From the NCBI GenBank assembly GCA_038116745.1, contig JAYODW010000002.1:62001-126000 (forward strand): a DNA stretch of 64,000 nucleotides. Direction: 5' to 3'. The translations under genes and the position numbers were made by a program. Source of the stretch: JAYODW01 sp038116745 (GTDB taxonomy: Bacteria > Pseudomonadota > Gammaproteobacteria > Ga0077536). The notes below the pieces were generated by a model. That model saw only the letters and a program-made list of their open reading frames with translations, did not search any database and was not told the DNA's origin. Positions 49,901 to 59,003 of this stretch are shown here, piece by piece; position 1 is the first letter of the stretch, and each line of letters begins with the position of its first letter.

Positions 49901-50442
49901 GCCTACCGCTGACGGACAACTTTTCTCCCGAGGTGCTGCGCGCCATGGAGCGATGGCCCGACGTGCCACGCTGCTGTGGATGGCTGGCCCTCGACGAAAG
50001 AGGCAACTGGCTGATTAAAAATCAACGCATAACCCATGCACGCACAGTGGCGTTTCTTAACCGCCACTATGCGCACGACGACGAAGGCCGCTGGTATGTC
50101 CAGAACGGGCCACAGCAGGCGTTCGTGGACCTTGCCTACACGCCCTGGATCTTCCGACTGTCCGGTGAAGGACAGTTCGTCACCCATACGGGGCTCTGCT
50201 GCCTGCAGCCCCAGACCGTCTACAGTGACGATGAAGGCAACCTGCTGCTGCTAGGCGAAATGGGGCTGGGGCTTATCGATGACCGCGACCTCGACCCCAT
50301 TACAGAGATGTTTGAATTTCTGAGCGACGAGGTAGTTGCCGGTTGCCGCTACCGGGGACGCCTGCTGCCGTTGCAGACACTGCGCCGGGCCAGAGCCAGC
50401 CGGACTTTCGGATTCGATCCGACACCACGCCTGGATGCATGA
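49897..50442 (+). CDS. Conserved protein of unknown function in the bioA operon
   Basis: A 181-residue soluble protein with a GTG start overlapping the bioA stop (GTGA). A longer in-frame reading from 49657 lies within bioA. Landmarks are RCCGWLALDERGNWLIKN, a two-domain beta-rich body with QAFVDLAYTPWIFRL, and GLIDDRDLDPITEMFEFLSD. No catalytic motif was recognised. It is a frequent neighbour type in gammaproteobacteria, but I cannot name the family. The 3' end overlaps the nucleosidase-like gene (ATGA). Confidence 0.8.
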   Translation: MSLPLTDNFSPEVLRAMERWPDVPRCCGWLALDERGNWLIKNQRITHARTVAFLNRHYAHDDEGRWYVQNGPQQAFVDLAYTPWIFRLSGEGQFVTHTGLCCLQPQTVYSDDEGNLLLLGEMGLGLIDDRDLDPITEMFEFLSDEVVAGCRYRGRLLPLQTLRRARASRTFGFDPTPRLDA

Positions 50443-51263
50443 AACCCATACCCCTGACCCTGATCTGCGCCCTGCCGAGTGAAGCGCGCCCACTGATCCG
50501 CCATTTCGCACTGCGCGAGGTCGAATCGCGGCCCTTCCGCCTGCTGACCAAAGACCACATCAGCCTGCTGGTGTCCGGCGTAGGCGCCCACGCAAGCGCC
50601 TGCGCGGTAGGGTACGCAGCCGGCAGGCTGCGCAGAGACCGGTCCGGCGTTTGGCTCAATGTGGGCATCGCCGGGCACGCCTCACTGCCACTCGGTAGCG
50701 CCGTGCTCGCAGGTTGCGTCAGCCACGCTAACAGCGACATCCGCTACTACCCCGGGCTCTGTATACACACCGGCCTTCCGGTCGCCCCGGTGCTGACTCA
50801 CGATGAACCCGTGAGCAATTACCCGGACGAGGCCTGCTGCGATATGGAGGCGGCCGGGTTCATGGCGGCAACCGCTCGCATCGCCGATCCCGACCTGGTT
50901 CAGGTTATCAAGGTGATCTCCGACAATTCTCATAGCCCGCTCGACGCGATCAATCGTGGAATGGTCGAAGGTCTCGTGACGGGATGCCTCACGGCGGTTG
51001 ATGAGGTTGCCGCGGAACTCCGGGCCCTCGCAGAGCGTCTGCCTCCGGCGCCCGATTACTCACCGCTTGATGCCCTGTGTGAGCAGATCCATTTCACCGC
51101 GACTGAGCGCGAGCTGCTGCAGCGCCATTACGCCCGCTGGCAAGTGATGTCGGAAGACGCTCCGTGGCCTGCAGCCGCGCTGTCCACCTGCGGCAACGCG
51201 AGCGCGGTGCTGGGATTTCTCCAGGCGCAATTCGAGGCATTGAGTGCGATTGAAACGCCATGA
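50439..51263 (+). CDS. Nucleoside phosphorylase/nucleosidase superfamily protein
   Basis: A 274-residue protein of the PNP/MTA nucleosidase superfamily. The ATG at 50439 overlaps the upstream stop. It opens with LICALPSEARPL, has VSGVGAHA and NVGIAGHASLPLG as the phosphate/ribose region, and CDMEAAGFMA with the conserved Glu-Ala-Ala. These match nucleosidases for methylthioadenosine or S-adenosylhomocysteine. Its stop overlaps a radical SAM gene (ATGA), suggesting it clears the 5'-deoxyadenosine made by that enzyme; inference. The C-terminal 100 residues are helical and not typical of the family. Confidence 0.82.
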   Translation: MKPIPLTLICALPSEARPLIRHFALREVESRPFRLLTKDHISLLVSGVGAHASACAVGYAAGRLRRDRSGVWLNVGIAGHASLPLGSAVLAGCVSHANSDIRYYPGLCIHTGLPVAPVLTHDEPVSNYPDEACCDMEAAGFMAATARIADPDLVQVIKVISDNSHSPLDAINRGMVEGLVTGCLTAVDEVAAELRALAERLPPAPDYSPLDALCEQIHFTATERELLQRHYARWQVMSEDAPWPAAALSTCGNASAVLGFLQAQFEALSAIETP

Positions 51264-52255
51264 TCGAAACGCTCTACATCGAAGAGCAGGCACAACGTCA
51301 TCCTCGCACCCAGGCCATCGTCGGGAAGTTCCCTCAGGCAAAAATCGTCGAGTGCCGGCACTACGGCGAAATTTTCAACCGGGCAGGCCAGAATTTCCGG
51401 CTGCAGAAGTCACGCCCAGCGCTGATCCTGGCGCTGAAAGGGCAACGCCGCGTTCTGCCGGTGCCCGCCGGGTTCGAACTGGGCACAGGGCCTGCGCACT
51501 ACTTCTCCCACATGCTCAACTGCCTCTATGACTGCCGCTACTGTTTTCTGCAGGGCATGTTCCGCTCGGCGCACTACGTTCTGTTCGTGAACTATGAGGA
51601 TTTCATGCGCGATATCCTCGAACTCGCGCGCGACGCAACCTCACCACAATGGTTTTTTTCAGGTTACGACTGTGACAGCCTGGCACTTGATCCGGTGACA
51701 GAGTTTGCCGAGCACGCTATCACCGCGCTCGAGCCCGCAGAAAACGTGTGGCTGGAACTGCGCACGAAAAGCACCCAGATCCGCAGCCTTCTACGCCGTC
51801 CGCCCATGCCACGGGTAGTGTGCGCTTTCAGCCTCAATCCCGAACCGGTCATCGAACTCTATGAACACGACACGCCGACCTTGGCCCGGCGCATCGCGGC
51901 CCTGCGACGGCTTGCGGCTCATGGCTGGCAGATCGCGCTGCGGTTTGATCCATTGTTTCTGACCCGCACGTTCAAAGCGGATTACCAGCGCCTTTTCGAA
52001 CAGATCAGGGCGGGGCTGGGACTCCACCTGCAGCAGATTCACTCCATCACGCTCGGCTGCTACCGGCTGCCGACCTCCTACGCGCAACGCATGGAACGGC
52101 TGTTTCCCGACGAGAAACTGTTTGCGCTGTCGCTGCCGGACAGCGATGGCCTGGTGGGATACCCGGCGGGCGTGTCCGCCGCAATGCTCGAATGGAGCGA
52201 ACAGTCGCTGCGGCGACTCGGCTTCACGGCTCCCGTCTATATCCAGTCAGCATGA
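51260..52255 (+). CDS. Radical SAM protein, spore photoproduct lyase-like
   Basis: A 331-residue radical SAM enzyme. The cluster site CLYDCRYCFLQG is a CxxxCxxC of the spore photoproduct lyase type, followed by FRSAHYVLFVNYED. SGYDCDSLALDP and WLELRTKST also match that family. Such proteins occur in bacteria that make no spores, so the substrate may be another DNA or RNA lesion or modification. Translational coupling to the nucleosidase-like gene implies that its activity is linked to nucleoside recycling. Confidence 0.87.
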   Translation: MIETLYIEEQAQRHPRTQAIVGKFPQAKIVECRHYGEIFNRAGQNFRLQKSRPALILALKGQRRVLPVPAGFELGTGPAHYFSHMLNCLYDCRYCFLQGMFRSAHYVLFVNYEDFMRDILELARDATSPQWFFSGYDCDSLALDPVTEFAEHAITALEPAENVWLELRTKSTQIRSLLRRPPMPRVVCAFSLNPEPVIELYEHDTPTLARRIAALRRLAAHGWQIALRFDPLFLTRTFKADYQRLFEQIRAGLGLHLQQIHSITLGCYRLPTSYAQRMERLFPDEKLFALSLPDSDGLVGYPAGVSAAMLEWSEQSLRRLGFTAPVYIQSA

Positions 52256-52334
52256 ACACGCTCGCGCCGCACCAAACAAACGGTCACACACCTCAGGAGT
52301 GGCCGGCTGCATCGTCCCGCAGCTGCATCCGTTC

Positions 52335-53711
52335 ATGCTGATAGCCAGTTTCATTGTCTACCTGATCCTCGTCGCAGGCATCGGCTACCGGGCGTGGCGA
52401 CAGACCCAGACCGTGGACGACTACCTTCTGGGCGGCAGACGTGTCGGCGCCTCGGTCGCCGCATTATCAGCCGGCGCTTCTGACATGAGCGGCTGGCTCC
52501 TGCTCGGCCTGCCGGGACTTGCTGTACTCAACCCCACCGCAGCTGGCGTCACCGCGCTCGGGCTGCTGCTGGGAACCTGGTGTAACTGGCGTTTCGTCGC
52601 CGCGCGGCTACGGCAAAGCAGCGCTGCCCTCGAGGCTCTCACCCTGCCGGATTATTTCGCGCGCCGTTTCCCTGCGCACGGGCGCACGCTGCGGGCCCTC
52701 AGCGCCGGCGCTATCGTCATTTTTTTCCTGCTCTACACCAGTGCCGGTCTGGTTGCCTGCGGCAAACTTTTCCATGCCAGTTTCGGTATCGGCTACGAGG
52801 CCTCAGTCTTATTGGGTGCTGCCATCGTCCTTACCTACACGCTGTTCGGCGGTTTTCTCGCCGTCACGTGGACCGATGCCCTGCAGGCCCTGATCATGCT
52901 TCTGGCTCTGCTCCTGGTCGGCTTTACGCTGCAGGCTACGGAAGCCGCGCCTGCGCACCTCGCAGATTCACTCAATACCGTTAGCACTGTCGCCTGGCTT
53001 TCAGCCCTGGCCTGGGGACTGGGTTACTGCGGACAACCGCACGTTCTGACCCGTTTCATGGCACTCCATCCGTCGGCATCTGTACGCCGCGCACGGCGAT
53101 TGGGCACCGGCTGGGCCGGTTTTGGTCTCGCCGCCGCCATTCTCGTCGGCATGGGCGGTACTGATCTGGTCGCCATCGGGGGCGATCCTGAACAGGTATT
53201 CATTCGTGCTGTCGAAGCCGTGCTGCCGCCAGCCCTCGCAGGCTTCTGCCTTGCAGCCATCCTCGCCGCCATCATGAGTACCGCGGATTCCCAGCTGCTG
53301 GTCACGGCCTCCGCATTATCCGAAGACCTGCGCTCACTGTGGGGCGCCAGCCGCGAACGCGTGGAAAGCGGTGGGCTCCGCCAGGGCCGGATTGCCGTGC
53401 TCGCGGTCAGCCTGGGCGCAACGATTCTGGCACTTGACCCGGGCGCCGCCGTCTTCGACCTCGTCGCCCGTGCCTGGGCCGGCTTCGGCGCGACCTTTGG
53501 CCCAGCCTTGCTGATCTCCCTTTATCGTGACGATGCGAGCGGCGCTGGTGCCCTGTGGGGCATGCTGACCGGTCTGGTGACAGTCGTGGCCTGGCCCTGG
53601 CTGCCACAGCATGGATTCGGCATCTACGAACTGCTGCCCGCCTTCGGACTCAGCCTCGGGGTCAACTGGCTGGTCTGCGCCAGCCTCGTGCGACACGGGA
53701 AAACAGCATGA
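52335..53711 (+). CDS. Sodium/proline-type symporter (SSS family)
   Basis: A 458-residue membrane protein with about 12-13 helices. The ATG at 52335 begins directly before the first helix. DDYLLGGRRVG, SAGASDMSGWLLLGLPG and the later GYCGQPHVLTRFMA are typical of PutP-type sodium/solute symporters, including the sodium-binding Ser residues. Proline is the commonest substrate; other amino acids or carboxylates are possible. It is followed by an SGNH hydrolase with a 4-bp overlap. Confidence 0.9.
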   Translation: MLIASFIVYLILVAGIGYRAWRQTQTVDDYLLGGRRVGASVAALSAGASDMSGWLLLGLPGLAVLNPTAAGVTALGLLLGTWCNWRFVAARLRQSSAALEALTLPDYFARRFPAHGRTLRALSAGAIVIFFLLYTSAGLVACGKLFHASFGIGYEASVLLGAAIVLTYTLFGGFLAVTWTDALQALIMLLALLLVGFTLQATEAAPAHLADSLNTVSTVAWLSALAWGLGYCGQPHVLTRFMALHPSASVRRARRLGTGWAGFGLAAAILVGMGGTDLVAIGGDPEQVFIRAVEAVLPPALAGFCLAAILAAIMSTADSQLLVTASALSEDLRSLWGASRERVESGGLRQGRIAVLAVSLGATILALDPGAAVFDLVARAWAGFGATFGPALLISLYRDDASGAGALWGMLTGLVTVVAWPWLPQHGFGIYELLPAFGLSLGVNWLVCASLVRHGKTA

Positions 53712-54406
53712 GCATCCGGCCCTTGACTGCCTGGCTCGCAGGCACGGGGAGGTCCGGGAAAGATTTTAATTACCGGTTCCCGACACGATGGAGAATCTCC
53801 CGCTGCCGATGGTGGTGGGCGCTCCTGACACTGATTTTTCTGAGCGCATGCAGTGAGCCCCTGACCCCGCTCAGATCACTCGGCGAGTCGGACGTCATCC
53901 TCGCATTCGGCGACAGTCTTACCCGCGGCACAGGCTCTGCACCTGAGGAAAGCTATCCCGCCGTGCTGAGCACGCTGGTCGACCGTCAGGTCATCAACGC
54001 AGGAATCCCCGGTGAGCTTTCCGCCAGCGGACTGGAGCGACTTCCTGCAGTGCTGGAGCGCGAGCAGCCCAGCCTGGTCATTCTGTGCCACGGCGGTAAT
54101 GACATCCTGCGCAAGCGCAACCTCTCCACGGCCCGAGATAACCTCGTGCAGATGGTCAAACTCGCCCGCGCAGCGGGCGCAGATGTCCTGCTGGTTGCTG
54201 TACCCACTCCGGGTGTTTTCCTCGAGGCTGCCGCGTTCTATCAGGACGCCGCGGAACTGACCGGCGCCGCACTGGAATCCGACGCCGTGGCAGAAATTCT
54301 CGCGCAGCCCGAACTCAAATCGGACACTGTCCATCCCAACGCTCGCGGCTATCGTCGCCTGGCGGAACTGATTGCAGAACAGCTGCGCCTTCGCGGCGCG
54401 CTCTGA
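53708..54406 (+). CDS. SGNH/GDSL lipase-esterase lipoprotein (TesA/arylesterase-like)
   Basis: A 232-residue protein. About 40 basic and polar residues precede a hydrophobic stretch ending in the lipobox LSAC, so it is likely a lipoprotein with an unusually long leader; a shorter internal start may be the true one. The catalytic blocks are GDSLTRGTG, NAGIPG, GGNDILR and DTVHPN (the Asp-His pair). This is the Ser-Gly-Asn-His set of TesA/arylesterases for acyl esters or thioesters. The ATG overlaps the symporter stop (ATGA). Confidence 0.9.
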   Translation: MSIRPLTAWLAGTGRSGKDFNYRFPTRWRISRCRWWWALLTLIFLSACSEPLTPLRSLGESDVILAFGDSLTRGTGSAPEESYPAVLSTLVDRQVINAGIPGELSASGLERLPAVLEREQPSLVILCHGGNDILRKRNLSTARDNLVQMVKLARAAGADVLLVAVPTPGVFLEAAAFYQDAAELTGAALESDAVAEILAQPELKSDTVHPNARGYRRLAELIAEQLRLRGAL

Positions 54407-54504
54407 CAGTCGAGACACCCGGGCTTTCCCCTGCACAAGCCCCGGCAGGTGTGGGATCATGCGCTCCAGCATCCTTTCAGCCCCAACATCAGGACACGCT
54501 CACC

Positions 54505-55173
54505 ATGCGCTTATTTGCAGGATTACTGCTCGCCTACACCGGTACGGCTCTCGCTGTCGGTACCTCGCTGGAGACAGACTCGGAAAAATACAGCTACGCC
54601 ATCGGCGTCAATTTTGCACAGAGCCTGCTGCGCCAGGGCGTGCCAATCGACGCGGACGCCGTGTATATGGCGCTGCAGGATTCCCTCAGCGGGGGCGATC
54701 TGCGGCTGACTGCCGATGTCATGAGTGACGCACTGCGCGCCGAAGCGCAGCGGGCCGGGGAGCGCAAGCGCGCCATGGCCGGGGAGAATCTCAAGCGTGG
54801 TAAAGACTTCATGGCACAGAACAAAGACAAGGAAGGTGTGACCACACTGCCCAATGGAATCCAGTACGAAGTTCTGCGCAAAGGAGATGGTGAGCAGCCC
54901 ACGGCCAAGGACTCAGTCACCGTGCACTATGTTGGCTCCCTGATCGACGGTCAGGAGTTCGATAGTTCACGCCGTCGCGGAGAGCCGGCCAGCTTTCCGC
55001 TCGGGAATGTCATCAAAGGCTGGCAGGAAGTCCTGCCGCTGATGCGTGTCGGGTCACGCTGGCTGGTGACAATCCCTCCGGACCTGGCCTATGGGGTGAA
55101 CGGTGCCGGCGCCGCCATCGGCCCCAACGAAACGCTGGTGTTTGAAATTGAATTGCTGTCCGTCGAAAAATAG
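54505..55173 (+). CDS. FKBP-type peptidyl-prolyl isomerase, periplasmic
   Basis: A 222-residue Mip/FkpA-type protein. The ATG at 54505 gives a signal peptide (MRLFAGLLLAYTGTALA). The helical dimerisation domain (about 20-115) is followed by an FKBP domain with VTVHYVGSLIDGQEFDSS, FPLGNVIKGWQE, IPPDLAYG and a final FEIELLSV. It folds proteins in the envelope. A longer reading to 54451 has no signal features. Confidence 0.94.
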   Translation: MRLFAGLLLAYTGTALAVGTSLETDSEKYSYAIGVNFAQSLLRQGVPIDADAVYMALQDSLSGGDLRLTADVMSDALRAEAQRAGERKRAMAGENLKRGKDFMAQNKDKEGVTTLPNGIQYEVLRKGDGEQPTAKDSVTVHYVGSLIDGQEFDSSRRRGEPASFPLGNVIKGWQEVLPLMRVGSRWLVTIPPDLAYGVNGAGAAIGPNETLVFEIELLSVEK

Positions 55174-55215
55174 TCGGAGGCAGCCTGTGCCGCGGTTGTC
55201 GATCAGATCCGCAAC

Positions 55216-55494
55216 ATGATTCAAGTTGAAGACAAAGGCCGTGACGGCGACCACTTTCTATTTTCCGTCACGGTCTCAGACTCCGCCGGAAGCACGCGGC
55301 ATCGGGTCACCCTCAGCGAGGAAACTCTGCAAAAACTGACCGGTGGCGGTGTCTCTGCGACCGTCTGCGTCGAGGCAGCTTTTCGCTTTCTGCTCGAGCG
55401 AGAAACCAAGAGCGACATTCTCGCGAACTTCGATATCAGCGTGATCCAGCTCTACCACCCGCATTTTGAACGCGATTTCGCCGGCTACCTGTGA
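55216..55494 (+). CDS. Small conserved hypothetical protein
   Basis: A 92-residue acidic protein with a beta-rich start (HFLFSVTVSDSAGSTRHRVTL) and a helix with VCVEAAFRFLLERETKS, then ILANFDISVIQLYHPHFERD. No signal peptide or metal site is seen. Similar short genes near FKBP and rnd genes occur in other gammaproteobacteria, but I cannot assign a function. Confidence 0.7.
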   Translation: MIQVEDKGRDGDHFLFSVTVSDSAGSTRHRVTLSEETLQKLTGGGVSATVCVEAAFRFLLERETKSDILANFDISVIQLYHPHFERDFAGYL

Positions 55495-55552
55495 AGCGCG
55501 GCAGCGTCGGGCGGATACCCCAACGCAGGTCGCTTGCCCCAACCATACTGAT

Positions 55553-56659
55553 TCAGCACTTCCCGCCGCTCGAAAAATCACAGGCGGATATCTCGTCGCT
55601 CAGCAGCTCGGCGCGCCAGCCGCTGCGCAAGCGCGCAGGTGGCCGGCCGGCGACCGTCTCCTGAATTTCGCGGCGCGTCAGCAGCAACGAGGCACTGAGC
55701 CCCAGACTCTCCGCACGGCGATCAATGCGCGCGGCCAGCGACCTGGCCTCAGCGCGTGCCGCCGCATCCGGTTTTTCGGGTGGCTGAATTAAAGGCTGTG
55801 ACGGCATCTCTTGCAGCAGTGCGAGCAGGCGCTCCCCATGACGTCGCACCATCCCCTGTTTATCGGGCAGCTTCTGCGCCAGTTCGGTGAGTTCGCGCGG
55901 CGCGCTGTCTGCCAGCGCGACCAGCTCAGCATCCTTGAGTATCCAGCTACGCGGGAGATCGCGCTCCCGCGCCTCATCTTCGCGCCAGGTCGCGAGGCGG
56001 ACACCGCGCTGGAAAGACGCCGAAGGCAAACCCGACAGTCCTTTTACTCTCTGCCAGGCGTCGGCCGAGTCAGCCTCAACGGTCGCTGCCTGAACCATTG
56101 CCTTGCTGTCTTCTTCCCACCAGCGCAGTCTCCCGAGTGCTTCGAGTCTGGCCCGCAGCCCCTCATTGACGGCATGGAGGTAGCGCACATCGTCGCAGGC
56201 GTAGCGGACCTGGGCGCTGGTTAAAGGCCGGCGCAACCAGTCAGTCCGCGTCTGACTTTTATCCAGCTCGACGCCGCACAGCTGCGCGACCAGATCTGCG
56301 TAGCTCACCTGTTCTGCGAACCCGAGCAGCCCCGCGCCGATCTGGGTATCGAGCACGGTTCCCGCCAGGCGGATCCCTGCCTGCTGCAGCACCTCCAAAT
56401 CCTGGCGCCCTGCGTGGAAGAGGCACAAGTGCGGTTGACTGATGAGTCCCTTCAGTTCCACGGCGAGCGACGGCATGGTCAGAGGATCGATCGCGGCGAT
56501 GCCCGAACGCGAAGCCATCTGCAGCAGCCCCAGTTTCGCGTAATAGGTCCGCTGGCGCTCGAACTCACAGTCCCAGGCAATCACCTCGGCGCCACCATGG
56601 ACCCCAAGCCATGCGCGCAGGTGATCCTCGCTCTCAATCAGCTCGTAGCTTTGATCCAT
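55553..56659 (-). CDS. rnd: Ribonuclease D
   Basis: A 368-residue RNase D, an exonuclease that trims tRNA 3' ends. The DEDDy catalytic set is visible: WDCEFERQ (Asp and Glu, about 29-36), FHAGRQDLEVL (Asp) and RYACDDVRYL (Tyr/Asp). An HRDC domain with PRSWILKDAELVALA follows. Length is normal. It diverges from prc with the two starts overlapping by two bases as listed. Confidence 0.96.
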   Translation of the reverse strand: MDQSYELIESEDHLRAWLGVHGGAEVIAWDCEFERQRTYYAKLGLLQMASRSGIAAIDPLTMPSLAVELKGLISQPHLCLFHAGRQDLEVLQQAGIRLAGTVLDTQIGAGLLGFAEQVSYADLVAQLCGVELDKSQTRTDWLRRPLTSAQVRYACDDVRYLHAVNEGLRARLEALGRLRWWEEDSKAMVQAATVEADSADAWQRVKGLSGLPSASFQRGVRLATWREDEARERDLPRSWILKDAELVALADSAPRELTELAQKLPDKQGMVRRHGERLLALLQEMPSQPLIQPPEKPDAAARAEARSLAARIDRRAESLGLSASLLLTRREIQETVAGRPPARLRSGWRAELLSDEISACDFSSGGKC

Positions 56660-56777
56660 GCAGCTTGATTCCCTCTGGCTTGACCTGAAACCCTATGTAC
56701 GGCGTTCTGTGCAGGGGCAAATAGGCTACACTGCGGCGCCCTGCTCAATGGGTAACGCCCTGAGCTCCAGTAATACC

Positions 56778-58988
56778 ATGATGTCGCATATTAGCCTCCG
56801 TGCCTTCATCGGGCTCCTGACGCTCCTGCTCTTCACCGCTGTTCCCGCGGCCGTGCCCCTGGTCCCGCTGGATGAGCTCAAGCCCGAGCCTGAACATCGC
56901 CGTGCGACCCGGCTGGTCACGCATTTCGTCTCTAACTACCACTATCGCAGCCTGCCGCTTGACGACGCGCTGTCGCGTCGGATCCTCGCGCGCTACCTGG
57001 AAACTCTGGACCCGCTGCGCAGCTACCTTCTCCAGTCCGATGTCGATGAATTCAACGCGCAGGCGGACCGCATTGACGATTACCTCAGAAGCGCAACCCT
57101 GGCGCCGCTGTTTGACATCTTTGTGCGCTTCCGCGAACGCATTGAGGAGCGGGCCGCATTTGCCGCGGGGCTGCTCGACCAGCCATTTGATTTTGCGCTG
57201 GACGAAAGCCTCGACATCGACCGTGAAGACGCGCCCTGGGCGGAAAGTCGGGCAGCGCTGGATGAGCTATGGCGCAAACGGGTAAAGAACGACTTCCTGT
57301 CGCTGAAACTCGCGGGTAAGGACGAAGACGATATCCGTAAAACCCTGAACGAACGGTACACAGGACTCGCGCGCAGAACAGCGCAGCTGAGCAGTGACGA
57401 CGTGTTCCAGACCTTCATGAACGCCTACGCAACTGCGGTCGACCCGCATACGGCCTACTTTTCGCCTCGCACTTCGGAAAATTTCAAGATTCGTATGAGC
57501 CTGTCGCTCGAAGGCATTGGTGCGGTGCTACAGAGCGAGAATGAAATGACCCTGGTGCGCGAAATCGTACCGGGTGGTCCGGCCGACCTGAGCGGAAAGC
57601 TGCATGCTGAGGATCGCATCGTCGGCATCGCCCAGGACGAAGACGGCGGCGCAGTAGATGTGATCGGTTGGCGCCTCGATGACGTGGTAGACCTGATCCG
57701 CGGGCCGAAAGGCTCTGTGGTGCGACTGGAGGTTCTGCCTAAAGGCACTCCGCTGGGAGGACCGACACACACCGTGGCGATCACCCGTGACACGATCAAG
57801 CTTGAAGAGCAGGCTGCCAAGGGGAGTATCCGTACCGTCGAGGGCGATACCCGCCTTGGCGTCATCGATCTGCCCACCTTCTACATGGATTTCGAGGGAC
57901 GCAGCGCTGGGCGCGAAGACTACCGGTCAACGACCAGGGACGTCAGGAAAATCATCGCCGACCTCAGCGAACAGGGGATCGACGGTCTTATCGTCGACCT
58001 GCGCGGCAACGGCGGCGGCTCACTCAACGAGGCAACCGAACTCACCGGCTTGTTCATCGACACGGGCCCGGTTGTTCAGGTTCGTGACTCGCAGGGACGC
58101 CTGGTGGTTGAAAAGGACTCGGACCCCGGAGTCGCGTATTCCGGCCCTCTGCTCGTGCTGGTCGACCGCAACAGCGCCTCGGCGTCGGAAATTTTTGCGG
58201 GTGCCATACAGGATTACCGTCGGGGCCTGCTCGTCGGAGAGCCGACTTTCGGCAAGGGCACGGTACAGAATCTGGTCGATCTCGACCGACGTGATCCGAG
58301 CATGAAGGGCAAGCTGGGTCAGCTCAAAATGACTATTGCCCAATTCTTCCGCGTTAACGGCAGCAGCACCCAGCATCGCGGCGTTGAGCCAGATATCGTT
58401 TTGCCCACGGCGCCACGCGACGAAGATTATGGCGAGCGTTCGCTGGAGAACGCGCTGCCCTGGGCATCCATCGAGCCGACAAAGTATGTCCGGGTCGCGT
58501 TCGCTGATAACAAGCTTCCCCGCCTCCGTACCGCTCATGAGCAGCGCATTGCCCACGATGATTCGTTCCAGGCGCTCCTGGCATCAGAAAAAGCCGTTGA
58601 CGAAGCCCGGGAGAAAACCACCGTCAGCCTGCAGGAGAGCGTCCGCCGCGCGGAATACCAACAGAGCCGTCGAGATCAGCGGGCCAGGGAAAACGCGATC
58701 CGCGTTGCACATGGCCTTGAGCGACTGCCTGACGAGCCGGACCCTGGTGAAGGCGTTACGGGGGACGCCGACGACCTGAACGACGACGAGGCCGAGGAAA
58801 CTGACAAAGCCCTGGAGGACGTCGATGTGGTCCTCGATGAGGTCGGCGAGATTTTCCGCGACTGGATCACAGGGATTCAAGCAACCTTCGCGCGTCTGGT
58901 GGGTGGCCCGACCGACCAGACGGTCGACAGTTCATCGATGGACGCAGTCACAGACGCCGGCAGCGGTCAGCCAGCACGGGCGCCTTGA
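56778..58988 (+). CDS. prc: Tail-specific (C-terminal processing) protease
   Basis: About 736 residues from the ATG at 56778; the next codon (56781) is also ATG. A signal peptide (AFIGLLTLLLFTAVPAA) is followed by a helical domain, a PDZ domain with GPADLSGKLHAEDRI and the serine protease core. The nucleophile is in DRNSASASEIF (near 464) and the lysine base in EPTFGKGTVQ (near 491), a Ser-Lys dyad. It trims periplasmic and membrane proteins. The C-terminal 130 residues are acidic and may be partly disordered. A longer start at 56658 would overlap rnd. Confidence 0.94.
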   Translation: MMSHISLRAFIGLLTLLLFTAVPAAVPLVPLDELKPEPEHRRATRLVTHFVSNYHYRSLPLDDALSRRILARYLETLDPLRSYLLQSDVDEFNAQADRIDDYLRSATLAPLFDIFVRFRERIEERAAFAAGLLDQPFDFALDESLDIDREDAPWAESRAALDELWRKRVKNDFLSLKLAGKDEDDIRKTLNERYTGLARRTAQLSSDDVFQTFMNAYATAVDPHTAYFSPRTSENFKIRMSLSLEGIGAVLQSENEMTLVREIVPGGPADLSGKLHAEDRIVGIAQDEDGGAVDVIGWRLDDVVDLIRGPKGSVVRLEVLPKGTPLGGPTHTVAITRDTIKLEEQAAKGSIRTVEGDTRLGVIDLPTFYMDFEGRSAGREDYRSTTRDVRKIIADLSEQGIDGLIVDLRGNGGGSLNEATELTGLFIDTGPVVQVRDSQGRLVVEKDSDPGVAYSGPLLVLVDRNSASASEIFAGAIQDYRRGLLVGEPTFGKGTVQNLVDLDRRDPSMKGKLGQLKMTIAQFFRVNGSSTQHRGVEPDIVLPTAPRDEDYGERSLENALPWASIEPTKYVRVAFADNKLPRLRTAHEQRIAHDDSFQALLASEKAVDEAREKTTVSLQESVRRAEYQQSRRDQRARENAIRVAHGLERLPDEPDPGEGVTGDADDLNDDEAEETDKALEDVDVVLDEVGEIFRDWITGIQATFARLVGGPTDQTVDSSSMDAVTDAGSGQPARAP

Positions 58989-59003
58989 CAGCGCGACGCT
59001 GAA

